In this document: piece by piece, positions 24,785-35,500 of the stretch | Layout of the letters: the number at the start of each line of letters is the position of its first letter | Numbering within the stretch: position 1 is the stretch's first letter | Assembly: GCF_000374545.1 (NCBI RefSeq) | Contig: NZ_KB894601.1 | Span: 1 to 64,000, forward strand | DNA length: 64,000 bases | Direction: 5' to 3' | DNA from: Anaeromusa acidaminophila DSM 3853 | GTDB lineage: Bacteria > Bacillota > Negativicutes > Anaeromusales > Anaeromusaceae | The notes under the pieces: model-generated | What the model saw: only the letters and a program-made list of their open reading frames with translations | What the model was told of the DNA's origin: nothing | The model's database searches: none | Made by a program: the position numbers and the translations under genes

Positions 24785-25320
24785 TCCAGGGGACGATTAT
24801 CGGCACGGACGCATTGGTCGCACGTCTTGAAAATGTTCATCCCAAGGTACTGCAGTCATTGGAAAAAACAATGAACCGAGTCATGGCCAAGCTGCAGGCC
24901 AAGATTGTAACGGATAAACTCAGCGGCCAGGTTCTCAAAGTTCAAACAGGCACGCTGCGGCGCAGCATCACCAATGAAGTGACTGTATCCGCCACCGGCG
25001 TTACCGGCATGGTCGGCACAAACATGAAATACGCGGCCTACCATGAATACGGATTCAGCGGCACAGTAAACGTCCGGGAGCATCTTCGCCGGGCGAAAGT
25101 AAAAACGGTGTACTTTACCCAGGGACCGCGAGCCGGAGAAGCCAATTTGGCGGCTACCAAACGCAAATTAAAAACCCAGGAGCCGACCATCAAAGTGCGG
25201 GCGCATACCCGTAAGGTCGAATACCCGGAACATTCTTTCCTGCGTTCGGCCATGCGGGAAATGCAGGATGAAATCATGCAGGATATCCGACAGGCAGTGA
25301 CCGAGGGGGTGCGTGGTTGA
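24781..25320 (+). CDS. HK97 gp10-like tail component
   Basis: 179 residues from the ATG at 24781, overlapping the connector stop; an upstream in-frame start at 24742 would overlap more. The core VQTGTLRRSITNEV ... MVGTNMKYAAYHEYG ... PEHSFLRSAMREMQDEI is the classic gp10/neck-protein signature. Family members act at the head-tail joint. Confidence 0.85.
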   Translation: MIQGTIIGTDALVARLENVHPKVLQSLEKTMNRVMAKLQAKIVTDKLSGQVLKVQTGTLRRSITNEVTVSATGVTGMVGTNMKYAAYHEYGFSGTVNVREHLRRAKVKTVYFTQGPRAGEANLAATKRKLKTQEPTIKVRAHTRKVEYPEHSFLRSAMREMQDEIMQDIRQAVTEGVRG

Positions 25321-25751
25321 TGGACCGTGAAGCGATTTATAACGCGTTGTTTGCCAAGGTATCCGCTATTCCTGGCTTGAAAACCAAGAGCAGGACTCTG
25401 CAGCATTGGAATGACGTGACGCCCACGCAGCAGCCGGCCCTATTCCAGGCGCAAGGCGACCAGGTAGCCGCGCCGATGCCCGGCGGGCCTACCAAGTGGA
25501 CTTTTTATGTATCCCTGTACCTGTATTGCCACAGCACCAATCCGAAAGCGCCGCCAGCCACACAATTAAACCGCCTTTTAGATGCCATTGAAACAGCTTT
25601 AAAAGCGGATTTAACCGGGTATCAAAATTTAGGCGGCCTGGTGTTTGACTGCGGTATTGACGGGAAGGTAGAAACGGATGAGGGCCTGCTTGGCTCGCAG
25701 TCCATTGCTATTATCCCCATAAAAATTTTGGTGGTGAATGACGATGAGTGA
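25320..25751 (+). CDS. Tail terminator/completion-like protein
   Basis: 143 residues from the ATG at 25320, overlapping the previous stop by one base. MDREAIYNALFAKVSAIPGLKTKSRTLQHW and the closing SQSIAIIPIKILV fit the tail-terminator type found after gp10-like genes. The identification is by position and length rather than a strong motif. Confidence 0.6.
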   Translation: MDREAIYNALFAKVSAIPGLKTKSRTLQHWNDVTPTQQPALFQAQGDQVAAPMPGGPTKWTFYVSLYLYCHSTNPKAPPATQLNRLLDAIETALKADLTGYQNLGGLVFDCGIDGKVETDEGLLGSQSIAIIPIKILVVNDDE

Positions 25752-25935
25752 AAAGACAAGTGACACGGATCGGATTGTGGATGAGTGGTTTCAAAACCAC
25801 GTCCAAAACTCCCCTGCCTCCCGCGATGAACAGGTGTATGCTCACCTTTACCACGCAAAGGATGCGCTAAAAGCTGCGCTAAACAGCGGCGGTACAACAC
25901 CGGAGGAAGACGAAACCATGGAAGGAGGAAATTAA
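25744..25935 (+). CDS. Small acidic tail-region protein, unknown
   Basis: 63 residues from the ATG at 25744 (or 65 from 25738). It is acidic and helical: SDTDRIVDEWFQNHVQNS, HLYHAKDALKAALN. It overlaps the previous stop and ends 1 bp before the tail-tube start. No family recognised. Confidence 0.5.
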   Translation: MSEKTSDTDRIVDEWFQNHVQNSPASRDEQVYAHLYHAKDALKAALNSGGTTPEEDETMEGGN

Positions 25936-25936
25936 A

Positions 25937-26665
25937 ATGGGTCAATACAATTTTGGAGCGGGCTTTATGTTCGCTGTTCCGCCCGGCGCAAACCCTACGC
26001 CCCAACAATTCGGAACTATGCAGGAGGCGGGCATCGATTTTGCCGCTTCCAATAAATCTTTATTCGGGCAAATGCGTTTTGCCGAGGCGGTCGCCCAGGG
26101 GCAAATGAAAGTCACCGGCAAGGCCAAATTTGCCAAAATCAAAGTGGCCACCTATAACAGTATCTTTTTCAATGAAACCGTAAAGCCTGGCATGACACTG
26201 GCAGCGCTGAACGAACCGGGAACGATTGCGGCCGGAGGTATCACCGTAGCCAATAGCGCGACGTTTTCCCAAGACCTTGGTGTCATTGACGCATTAACCG
26301 GCAAACCATATACGTGCGTCGGGTCGGCTCCGTCCACCGGGCAATATAGCGTGGCTGCCGGCGTGTACACGTTCGCTGCCGGCGATACCGGCAAGGCTGT
26401 ATATATTTGCTACCTGTACACGGACGCCACTAATGGCAGCAGCATCACGATTAACAACCAGCCCATGGGGGCTGCGCCAAGCTTTAAGGCTATCTTTAAC
26501 GGGCGCTTTAGCGGCAAGCAGATTACTTTGATATTAAACTGCTGCGTATCGTCCAAGCTCAATTTAATCAGCACCAAGCTGGAAGATTTTTCGATTCCTG
26601 AATTTGACTTCGAGGCATCGGTCGATGCCGGCGGTGTGCTGGGACTGTTAAGCGCCAATGAATAA
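25937..26665 (+). CDS. Probable major tail tube protein
   Basis: 242 residues with GAAGGAGG upstream. A beta-rich protein with QFGTMQEAGIDFAASNKSLFGQ and FAEAVAQGQMKVTGKAKF, then a Gly/Ser/Thr-rich middle and ISTKLEDFSIPEFDFEA at the end. Position right before the tail-chaperone pair and tape measure is where the tube gene sits in siphoviruses. There is no tail-sheath gene near it, supporting a non-contractile tail. Confidence 0.75.
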   Translation: MGQYNFGAGFMFAVPPGANPTPQQFGTMQEAGIDFAASNKSLFGQMRFAEAVAQGQMKVTGKAKFAKIKVATYNSIFFNETVKPGMTLAALNEPGTIAAGGITVANSATFSQDLGVIDALTGKPYTCVGSAPSTGQYSVAAGVYTFAAGDTGKAVYICYLYTDATNGSSITINNQPMGAAPSFKAIFNGRFSGKQITLILNCCVSSKLNLISTKLEDFSIPEFDFEASVDAGGVLGLLSANE

Positions 26666-26687
26666 CTCTATGAGGAGGATATAGACC

Positions 26688-27035
26688 ATGGAACAGCAAG
26701 AATTGTATGAAGGCGCTCCTATTAAGGTGCGCGGGAAAGAATACATCGTGCCCGGCCTCTCCTTTGCTCAGTTGGAAAAGCATATGAAGGCTATTGAGCG
26801 CTTGAACGACAAGAAGAACAAAGGGGCACTCACTCCGCAAATTATGCAAGATATTGCCACTGTCATTCACGCAGCTATGTCCAGAAACTACCCGGATTTG
26901 AAACTGGATGACATCAAAGACATGCTCGACACCCGTAATGCCGGTTATTTCGTGCAGGTCATCATGGGGCTTTCCGGGTTTGAACAAGTGAGTGCTGCTG
27001 ACGGTGGTCAGGGGGAAACGGAGCCTGTAGCTTAG
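26688..27035 (+). CDS. Tail assembly chaperone (G-like)
   Basis: 115 residues with GAGGAGG upstream. VRGKEYIVPGLSFAQLEKHMKAIERL and the helical remainder fit tail-chaperone G proteins. It ends at TAG 27033-27035, just after a GGGGGAAAC stretch (27011-27019) where ribosomes could slip back one base into the next frame to make the longer GT form. The chaperone coats the tape measure during tail assembly. Confidence 0.75.
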   Translation: MEQQELYEGAPIKVRGKEYIVPGLSFAQLEKHMKAIERLNDKKNKGALTPQIMQDIATVIHAAMSRNYPDLKLDDIKDMLDTRNAGYFVQVIMGLSGFEQVSAADGGQGETEPVA

Positions 27036-27322
27036 CGGAAATCCCCTGGGGGGACATCTATTCTGAAATTGCTACAGCTACAGGCTGGACTTGGGATTAT
27101 ATCCGTCACAACATGACGTTCCGGCGGTACACCCAGATGAAGCGGTACTGGCGGAGAAATCCGCCGGTACATCGTCTGCTGGCGTGGATTGTAGACTACG
27201 AAGCACCACAGGAACCAGAAGAGAACAATTCGGCGTATGGTTCGGAACAAGCTGACGAATCGCCGGATGCGTTAAACAATTTGATACGCGACTTTATGGC
27301 GGCCGGAGGGGTGGTGGGTTAA
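27014..27322 (+). CDS. Tail chaperone T part, reached by probable -1 frameshift
   Basis: The -1 frame relative to the G gene is open from before 27002 to the stop at 27320-27322. From 27041 it reads IPWGDIYSEIATATGWTW, DYIRHNMTFRRY and MKRYWRRNPPVHR, a typical T-domain, and ends LNNLIRDFMAAGGVVG. The only ATG (27113) would start inside that conserved part and has no good ribosome-binding site, so fusion to G by slippage at about 27011-27018 is preferred. The stop overlaps the tape-measure start. Confidence 0.68.
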   Translation, partial: GNGACSLAEIPWGDIYSEIATATGWTWDYIRHNMTFRRYTQMKRYWRRNPPVHRLLAWIVDYEAPQEPEENNSAYGSEQADESPDALNNLIRDFMAAGGVVG

Positions 27323-30300
27323 TGGCTGGCCAACAGGAAGAAATTCAAGTCAGGGTCATAGCGGACGCAGCGGATCTGGCTCCGGGCATGCAGAAGATTG
27401 TCGGCATGTTCCAGCAGGGGATGGATAATATTTCAAATTCCATTAGCATTACCGGCTCCACAGCGCAATCGCTGGGCGACAAAATAAAAGAAGGCGCCGA
27501 CAAAGGCGGCGCGGGGCTTAAAAACCTGCAAGGAGAAAGCCAAAAGTCCGCCTCTCTTCTCGGTCAATTACAAAATGCCGTCGGCGGTCTGGGAAGTAAA
27601 TTTGAGCAAATCAAAGCCACTGTGGGGGCTGCCGGCATTGCCATGACAACCTATCTCGGTTCGGCCATCGGCGAGGCCATGAAGTTCCAGCGGGCTATTG
27701 TCGATATGACCCGCACCACGGGAATGTCGACGCAGGCGGCCGGAGAATTCGCCTATGCAACCAAGCGCATGGCTGTAGATATGGATTCTTTCAACATGGC
27801 TATCATGGTCTTGTCGCGCAATGTAATGAACGCTAAAGGGCATCTTGGCGAAGGAAAAACCAAGTTCGAGGAATGGGGCGTGTCCATTACCACCGCCGAA
27901 GGCAAGCTGCTCAGCACCGACCAGATTATGCGCAACATCATGACCCGGTATAAACAACTTCCGAGCCAAATTGAACGCAACGCCATGGCGCAGGATCTTC
28001 TTGGCCGCAGCGCTAAAGACCTGGCAAAATTCCTAAATTTAGGCGCTGCCGGTCTGGATAAACTTGCGGAGGAAGCTAAAAAGGCCGGCGTTGACCTAGG
28101 GAATGTTGATACAGCAAAGGCGTTTATTGAAGCTGATAAGGCTGTGAAAACAATGAATGCAACGCTAGACCTTTTTAAGGTATCGGTTGGTTCTCAATTT
28201 TTGCCGATAGTCACTGTTCTTTCTAATGCAGTTTTGAACTTGCTTGACGCCTTTAATAAAATAGATCCCGTTATTAGAAATACGGGGGTTGTTGTTATTA
28301 GTGTAACTGGCGCTTTGGCAACTCTTTGGGGCGGCTGGGCGGCATTGTCAAAAATATTAATGACCCTCGGTGGACCGTTTGCTTCTATTGCCGGCTGGCT
28401 AAGCAAACTTTGGGGCCTCATCGGCAGCGGGGTTACTGCGCTGGGTGGGTTTATTGCGACACTATACAAAACCCATGTTGCCTGGCTGGTAGGCATGGGG
28501 CCGGTCGGATGGGTTATCGGCGCGTTGGAAGCGGTCGGGATTGCCATTGCTATCCTATACACGGCCTGGACTAATAACTTTGGCGGGATTCAACAAACAA
28601 CCGCCGAAGCGCTGAATAACATTCTTTCCGCCTGGCATCAATTCACCAGCGCGTTGTCGCAAATCGGCAGTTCTATCATGCAGATTGTAAGAGCCATCGG
28701 CCAGGCGCTTAGTGACCCGGCCGGCGCGGCAAAATCCGGCGCGGAAGGGTTTCAAAACCTTATGGCTGGCTGGGACGGCGTCAAAATCGCTTTAGGAAAC
28801 CTAGCGAGCGGAGTCAGGTCTGCCGGCGTGGCTGTTGGCGGTTCGTTTGTCGAGGGAATTAAACAATCCGTAAGCTCGGCTTGGAATAAGCTCACTTCTC
28901 GCCCTGGTGTTGAAACTCCCTCGGGCGGATCGGGAGACGGCGCGGACGAAAGCGGCGCGGATGGAGCTGGCGGCGACAAGGCCGGTGGAGCTGATGGGAA
29001 GACCGAGTCCGCATTTGCAAAGGCCAAGGAGCAATACGAACAGGACGTCCAGCGAGCTGAGTACACGGCAGCGGAAAAGCTGGCCCTCTATAAAAAGTAT
29101 GTGGGTGGTGTTGAAAAAAGCGCCAAAGAACTGGTTGAATATAAAATTGCTCTGTATCGCATGGAAGCCAATGTCCTACAGGAATCTCTCAAGATGCAGG
29201 AAGCGGATTTAGAGATTTCCAAAATCAAGGAAGAAACTACCGAGAAGGACTATTTGGCAAAAAAAGCGGCTATTCGCAAGGCTTCCCTGGCGGCTGAAAC
29301 GGAGTTTGAAGTACAAGCCCGGATGGAGATTCTTGGGCTGAACGAGCAGGAAAAGCAAGCGCAGCATGACAAGATTGAAGCTGAGGTTAAAGGTACACTC
29401 CGTTATAAAGACGCTTTAAAGAGCGTTTTAGAAGAGGAAAAACGCCTGGTCGAGTATCAGCGGGAAGTGGCCAATATTATATCCGCCATGGCCTCCGACA
29501 AGGCCAAATCTTCAATCGAGGATGAACGGCAGCGCGTTGAGGAACAGCGCGAACTCGGGCTTATTTCCGAACAGGAAAAAATCAACCAACTACAACGGCT
29601 GACGCAAGCCGAATATGAAGAAGACCAAAAACGCCTGGCTTTTGAATACCAAAACGCCAAGGAGGGCACTAAGGAATACGCCCAATACCTGCAGAAAAAG
29701 CAAGAGCTGGAACTTGGACATAACCGCAAGATGTCGCAGCTCAGTTATCAGCGATTCCAGGAGGATCATCGCTACCAGCTTGATTTTATCAAGGACATGC
29801 AGGACGCTTTCAGCAGCGCTATCACAGGGGTAATCAAGGGAACCACGAAACTGAAACAGGCATTCCGCGATATGGGCAATGCTATTTTGAATTCCGTTGT
29901 CAATAGCATTACCAAGCCGATGGTTGAGCGGTTCAGCGCATCCCTTACCCGGATGCTGGGACTGGACAAGCAATACCTGACCATGAAACAAACCATCGAT
30001 GCTGGCGCGAAAGCAACCGAGCTGGCGGCAACGGCTCAAGGGGAAGCCGCAAAGACCGCACTTGTTACCGCTGGCGGACAAGCACAAGTGGCAGCAACGT
30101 CGGCAGCCGGCGCTGCTGCCACAGCAACGGCAACCGCCACAACGGGCGCGAACATGACAATGCTTGAATCTATCGGCACGGCGCTTTCGTCTATTCCCTG
30201 GTATGGCTGGGTTGGCCTGGCGATTCTCGCCGGGGTTGCCAGCGCCAGGAGTTCTGGCGGCGGTTCGAGTTCTCCACAGGAAGTTAACCTGGGGCGCAAC

Positions 30301-30633
30301 CCGGATTCTTACTACCAAGCGCCGTATTATGTAGGGATGCCGTCTTATGACGTAGGCTCTTGGCAGCTCCCTAGCGACACGGTGGCCAAGGTGCATAAAG
30401 ACGAAATGATTGTGCCGGCAAAAGGCGGCATGGCGGATAATGTCCGGGCGCTGTTGTCGGGGAAAGCGTCTTTGGCTGGAGCTGGCGGCCCTGCGGTGTT
30501 TTCACCGAATATCAGTATCAACGCCAGTGCAATCGACGGCCGAGGCATGAAAAAAGCACTTCAAGACGCCGGGCGCGACCTGGTGGATGTATTAAACAAA
30601 GAGTACCGGAATTTCAACCGACCAAGGAGGTAA
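27322..30633 (+). CDS. Tape measure protein
   Basis: 1103 residues, the longest protein in the phage. It has an N-terminal helical region, a TMP-family core (MKFQRAIVDMTRTTGMSTQAAGEFAYATKR style, NLGAAGLDKLAEEAKKAG), hydrophobic segments at about 300-420, a long charged coiled coil (about 560-830) and an Ala/Thr-rich membrane-like stretch near 900-980. Its length sets tail length and it enters the host envelope with DNA. 28080-28330 is visibly A+T richer than its surroundings, suggesting a recombined patch. Confidence 0.92.
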   Translation: MAGQQEEIQVRVIADAADLAPGMQKIVGMFQQGMDNISNSISITGSTAQSLGDKIKEGADKGGAGLKNLQGESQKSASLLGQLQNAVGGLGSKFEQIKATVGAAGIAMTTYLGSAIGEAMKFQRAIVDMTRTTGMSTQAAGEFAYATKRMAVDMDSFNMAIMVLSRNVMNAKGHLGEGKTKFEEWGVSITTAEGKLLSTDQIMRNIMTRYKQLPSQIERNAMAQDLLGRSAKDLAKFLNLGAAGLDKLAEEAKKAGVDLGNVDTAKAFIEADKAVKTMNATLDLFKVSVGSQFLPIVTVLSNAVLNLLDAFNKIDPVIRNTGVVVISVTGALATLWGGWAALSKILMTLGGPFASIAGWLSKLWGLIGSGVTALGGFIATLYKTHVAWLVGMGPVGWVIGALEAVGIAIAILYTAWTNNFGGIQQTTAEALNNILSAWHQFTSALSQIGSSIMQIVRAIGQALSDPAGAAKSGAEGFQNLMAGWDGVKIALGNLASGVRSAGVAVGGSFVEGIKQSVSSAWNKLTSRPGVETPSGGSGDGADESGADGAGGDKAGGADGKTESAFAKAKEQYEQDVQRAEYTAAEKLALYKKYVGGVEKSAKELVEYKIALYRMEANVLQESLKMQEADLEISKIKEETTEKDYLAKKAAIRKASLAAETEFEVQARMEILGLNEQEKQAQHDKIEAEVKGTLRYKDALKSVLEEEKRLVEYQREVANIISAMASDKAKSSIEDERQRVEEQRELGLISEQEKINQLQRLTQAEYEEDQKRLAFEYQNAKEGTKEYAQYLQKKQELELGHNRKMSQLSYQRFQEDHRYQLDFIKDMQDAFSSAITGVIKGTTKLKQAFRDMGNAILNSVVNSITKPMVERFSASLTRMLGLDKQYLTMKQTIDAGAKATELAATAQGEAAKTALVTAGGQAQVAATSAAGAAATATATATTGANMTMLESIGTALSSIPWYGWVGLAILAGVASARSSGGGSSSPQEVNLGRNPDSYYQAPYYVGMPSYDVGSWQLPSDTVAKVHKDEMIVPAKGGMADNVRALLSGKASLAGAGGPAVFSPNISINASAIDGRGMKKALQDAGRDLVDVLNKEYRNFNRPRR

Positions 30634-30637
30634 GAAG

Positions 30638-31237
30638 ATGTCCGACGCCGTCTTCCCGGAACTTCCTGGCCTCACATGGGACAGGGAGAAAAATCCGGAA
30701 TTTAAAACCGTTATTCAGACCAGCGCTTCCGGCTGCGAAAAGAGCGCAGCCATGTGGGTATATCCGAAATGGCATTTTAAACTCAGTTATGAGTTTTTGC
30801 GCGATGACGGGACAATGCAAGGAGAACTGCAACAACTGATCGGCTTCTTCCTCGCCCGCCGGGGAGATTTTGACACCTGGCTATACCGGGACCCGGAAGA
30901 GTGCCGGGCGGTTAACCAAGTCATCGCCCTGGGCGATGGAGTGACAAAAGAATTTCAGTTAGTGCGCAATTTTGCCGGGTTTATCGAACCTGTTTTTGGC
31001 ATCAAAGTTAAGCCAACTATTCTGGTCGCCGGCGCGGCTGCTGAGTTCGATTTCAATACCTGGGGGCTGATTACGTTTGCCGCTCCGCCGCCCGACCGCG
31101 CTCAGATTGTGGCCACCTTCGACTATTACTACCGTGTGCGGTTTAAAAACTCCATGATGGAACTGAACCAGTTTGTAAAATCTCTATGGTCGGCTAAAAC
31201 TGTGGAATTCGCTTCGGTAAAAAGGCAGGGAATATGA
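30638..31237 (+). CDS. DUF2460 tail protein (GTA-type distal tail)
   Basis: 199 residues with AAGGAGG upstream. FPELPGLTWDREKNPEFKTVIQTSASGCE is the DUF2460 opening, and FFLARRGDFDTWLYRDPEE is also typical. This family makes the distal tail ring in gene-transfer agents and siphoviruses. The next three genes keep the GTA order: DUF2163, NlpC/P60 peptidase, tail tip. Confidence 0.88.
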   Translation: MSDAVFPELPGLTWDREKNPEFKTVIQTSASGCEKSAAMWVYPKWHFKLSYEFLRDDGTMQGELQQLIGFFLARRGDFDTWLYRDPEECRAVNQVIALGDGVTKEFQLVRNFAGFIEPVFGIKVKPTILVAGAAAEFDFNTWGLITFAAPPPDRAQIVATFDYYYRVRFKNSMMELNQFVKSLWSAKTVEFASVKRQGI

Positions 31238-32107
31238 ATGAAACAGGCATCGGAAGCGCTTATAAATTTATTGCACAACAGCGACCAGATTTATGTCGCA
31301 GACCTATACACCATCATGCTAATTGATGATACGGTGCTGCGGTACACGTCACTGGATGAAAACCTAACCGTCGGCAATGACGTGTTCCGCTCTTTTACCA
31401 TAGACCGAAACAATGTCAGCCAGCGCATTGGCCTGGAAGTGGATGAGTTGTCGATTGTTATGTATGCAAATCAAAACGACAAGCTGCCCAGCGGGGCCAG
31501 TGTATTGCAGGCTATGTGCGGCGGAGCATTTGACAATGCCATGCTGGCGCTGGAAGTCCTTTTCTCTCCCGTTCCGTGGCAGTATAATATGCCGGCTATT
31601 TCGGCAGATTACAAGCTGCTGCACTTTTTAGGCAGGATGGATATTGAGGAAGTGGACGGACTTCGGGCGGAAATTAAGGTAAAGGCTCTTACGGAGCTGC
31701 TGAATGTAAAGCAGCCGCGCAACCTGGTAATGCCGAGCTGCCTGCATACGGTTTATGATTCGCGTTGCTGCATCCAAAAAGCTAACTATGCAGCGGTGGG
31801 AACTATTGGGAGCGGCAGTACGAAAGCGATTGTATCTTGTACACTTTCGCAGCCGGCCGGGTATTTTGATATGGGCGAAATCCTGTTTAAAGACGGGCAA
31901 AACGCCTGCATCACCCGAGGCGTGCGACAGTATGGTAACGGGCGGATTGTTTTGTCTCATCCCCTGCCATATGCACCAGTGCAGGGAGATTCGTTTACGA
32001 TATACCCAGGATGCGACCGAACCAAGTACACCTGCCTAACCAGATTCAATAATCTTAATAATTTCCGAGGGTATCCCTATGTTCCAACCCCGGAAACGTT
32101 GCTTTAG
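31238..32107 (+). CDS. DUF2163 tail hub-like protein
   Basis: 289 residues starting 1 nt after the previous stop. YVADLYTIMLIDDTVLRYTSLDENLTVG ... FTIDRNNVSQRIGLEVDELSIVM is the DUF2163/BR0599 pattern. The end carries cysteines (CLHTVYDSRCC, YPGCDRTKYTC) like the family's metal-binding C-terminal part. It forms the hub between the distal tail and the tip. Confidence 0.87.
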   Translation: MKQASEALINLLHNSDQIYVADLYTIMLIDDTVLRYTSLDENLTVGNDVFRSFTIDRNNVSQRIGLEVDELSIVMYANQNDKLPSGASVLQAMCGGAFDNAMLALEVLFSPVPWQYNMPAISADYKLLHFLGRMDIEEVDGLRAEIKVKALTELLNVKQPRNLVMPSCLHTVYDSRCCIQKANYAAVGTIGSGSTKAIVSCTLSQPAGYFDMGEILFKDGQNACITRGVRQYGNGRIVLSHPLPYAPVQGDSFTIYPGCDRTKYTCLTRFNNLNNFRGYPYVPTPETLL

Positions 32108-32118
32108 GCGGTGATTTT

Positions 32119-32547
32119 ATGACAGAACAAGCGCAGCGTGCGGCAGTTGTGGCCGAAGCGCTCACCTGGCTAAATACGCCCTATCACCATATGGGACGTG
32201 TCAAAGGAGCTGGTGTAGACTGTGGCATGCTGATTGCAGAAGTGTTTGAACGTGCGGGGCTTATCCCTCACTTGGACATTGGATATTATCCGATGGATTG
32301 GCACTTGCACCGTGGAGCGGAACGGTATCTCTGCTGGGTATCGAAGTATGCAAACGAAGTGCAGCGAGATCCGCTGCCGGGAGATATCGTCTTGCACCAA
32401 TGGGGCCGCTGTATTAGTCATGGTGCGATTGTGATTAAATGGCCAATGGTAATCCATTCTTATATTGGCCAGGGCGTTGTGCTGGCGGATGGCACTAAGG
32501 AGCCGTTGGCCGGCAGGCAACGGGCAATACATTCTTTTTGGGGGTGA
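32119..32547 (+). CDS. NlpC/P60-type tail peptidase
   Basis: 142 residues. The catalytic Cys is in GVDCGMLIAEV (residue about 36) and the His in CISHGAIVI (about 99), following a Trp-Leu-Asn-Thr-Pro-Tyr segment as in phage cell-wall peptidases. It is a tail-borne cysteine peptidase that probably opens peptidoglycan during DNA entry. Two GTA-type genes precede it and the tip protein follows. Confidence 0.87.
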   Translation: MTEQAQRAAVVAEALTWLNTPYHHMGRVKGAGVDCGMLIAEVFERAGLIPHLDIGYYPMDWHLHRGAERYLCWVSKYANEVQRDPLPGDIVLHQWGRCISHGAIVIKWPMVIHSYIGQGVVLADGTKEPLAGRQRAIHSFWG

Positions 32548-32553
32548 TGAGTC

Positions 32554-35500
32554 TTGGGAGGTCTTTTCGGTGGCGGCAGCACGATATCGCATGAAGAATC
32601 GCGAATCAACGCGCTGCGTATCCAACAAAGTACCTATGGGGCCGTCATCCCCATTGTTTTTGGTACGACTCGAATCACCGGCAATTTTTTGGATTATGAC
32701 GATTTTACCGCCATTCCGCACACGACGACGCAGTCCTCTGGTGGTAAAGGTGGCGGTGGAGTTACCCAGACGGAAACCACCTACACCTATACTACGGCAA
32801 TCATCATTGGCTTATGCGAAGCTATGGTGCAAAAGATTGGCCAAGTGTGGTCAGGGAAAGAAATTACCACGCTGGCGGCTAAAAGCCTGGAAATGTATCA
32901 AAACCAGATATGGCCATACATGCAGTCTAAGCACCCGGATAAGGCGCTGACATACAAAGACACAACGTATGTGGCCGGAGTAATCGACCTCGGTTCTTCG
33001 GGGGATATCCCAAATCTTTCTTTTGAAGTATTTGCGCTGTGCCAATACGGGCGCGGGATTATCGACGCTTTGCCGACAGACGTCATCCGCGAGCTGCTGG
33101 TCAACGACCAGTTCGGTATTGACTTCCCGGTATCGTGCATAGGCGATTTAACGTTATACACTTCCTATTGCATCGCAAACGGCCTGTTTATCTCCCCTGC
33201 TTTTACTGAACAAAAGGAATGCCGGGAAAATATCACTGATATATTGCAATGCACAAACAGCGAGGCGGTATGGAGCCAAGGAAAGTTAAAAATCGTACCA
33301 TATGGGGATGAAGTGGTTTCGGGAAATGGCGTGACATACAACCCGCCGCCCGCTCCCTGGTACGATTTGGATAATAACGACTTCCTTCCTGATGATGACG
33401 AAATGCCTGTCATCTGTAAGCGAAGCAGAACTGCCGATGCCTATAATATTCAGCCGTTCGAGTTTTTAAGCAGGGCCAATGGCTACAACATTGAAACTGA
33501 CGACGTGAAGGATGCCGCCAACATTGGCATGTTCGGGCCGCGACCGGCTGAACCAATTTCGATGCACTTTTTTTGCGATAAGCAGGCAGCCAAAACGGCA
33601 GCCCAGGGAATTCTGCAGCGAAAGCTCTATAAACGGAATCAGTACGAATTTAAAATAGGCTGGAAATATTACCGCCTGGAGCCAATGGACATCGTCACGC
33701 TTACGGAAGAGAATCTCGGCTTGGTTAAAGAGCCGGTGCAAATTGTTAGCATTGAAGAAATCGACAACGGCCGGTTTCAAGTTGTGGCCGAAGAGTGCCC
33801 GGCTGGCGTCCATGGCATAACGAAATATCCTTGCAAAGACGCTGAACGATCCCATATAAACTACAATTGCAGTCCTGGCGAGGTAGCGACTCCGATTATC
33901 TTTGAACCGCCGGCGGAAACTGTACAAAATGGCCTGGAATTATGCGTGGCCACTTGCGGCGGTACGAGTGATTTCTGGGGCGGCGCGTGCGTCTGGGTAA
34001 GCTATGACGGCGACACTTATAAGCAAATAGGGAGAATCACAGCTCCAGCCCGAATCGGCAAGTTGATTACAGCACTGCCGGAGGGGTACTCCAAAGATTA
34101 TCAGAACAAACTGAGCGTGAAGCTGCAGGGCCGCGCCGATCTGCTCAGCGGTACTGCGGCTGATGCGGATATGAAAAATACTTTGTGCTATGTTGACGGG
34201 GAGTTTATCTCTTACGAAACGGCTCTTTTAAAGGGCGTCGCGCAGTATGATCTGTACGGGCTGCGCCGTGGAGCGTATGGGTCAGCTATCAAAAGTCATG
34301 CTGCAGGGAGCAATTTTGTCCGCGTGGACAATGCTATCTTTCATTATCCGTACCGTGTCGAAGATATCGGCCGCACCATTTTTATTAAGTTTACCAGTTA
34401 CAATATTTTTGGCGTGAGCATGCAAGAATTGAGCGAGGTTGACGCGTACAGGTACACGATACAAGGAGCCGAACAAAGCGTGCCGGCGGTTAGCTTCACT
34501 GTCACCCAAGACGGCGAAAAGCTGACTGCTTCTCTAGACAGAACCTTCTTGGATTCAAATAATAATAGCTTTTTCTCTTATGAATTACGCTTCGGCAGTT
34601 CTTGGGATTCTGGGGTTTTAATGGGAATATTCTCAGGTTCAAGATACACGTTTGACGCCCCGCAGGAAGGGACGCTCACCTTTTGGTTGCGTGCTGTTGA
34701 CAATAAAGGAAACGCTTCAAAGACGGCCGCCAGAGCTACGGTGAACGTGGTCGGGTTGCCTAAACGAAATGTATTGTTTGAACGTACCGACGCCCCGGAT
34801 GTTTGGGCCGTAGAGAATATGTATCGGGTGGAAAACGGTTACACGCTGCAAGGAATAAAGGTCCTGCGGGATTACGAAAAGTTTTTTGATATCTTTGTGA
34901 TTCCTCCTTATCTTACGGATTCTGCGTATATTTATTTGCCACTGATTGACCTCGGGGAAAATATCATAGAAAGTGACTGTTATTATATTGACCCCGTGGG
35001 TGAGTGGCATCTGCGCAGTGTAGAAACATTGCGGGATTACGGAAAGTTCTTTGATATCTTCGGAGCGCCTATTCACTATGTAACCCCAAAATATGCCGTT
35101 CAGACATTTGCGACCATCGACGTACAATATGACCACAAACAGAATGTTCGTTTAGAAACAGAGTATCGGGTCAGCTTCGACGGTAAAGTTTGGAGCGACT
35201 GGGTAACCTCTACACAGAAACAGTTTTATGGTCGTTTTGTGGCCATTCGCATCCACCCGGTTTCACTGGACGGGTTAACCAACACGGTAGTGCGCTCGGT
35301 AAAGGTCAGTATCGACGTTCCTGATCTGGAAGACCGAATCGTTAATGTAGATGTGCCGGCGCAAAAGACGCATGTAACTTTCCACCGTCACTTCACGCTG
35401 CCGCCGATGCTTGGGATATTCGCTCAAGATTTGAACGGAAAACAAGCGACCTGGCGCGTGTCGAATATTACAGAAACCGGGTTTGATATTGAGTTGCTGG

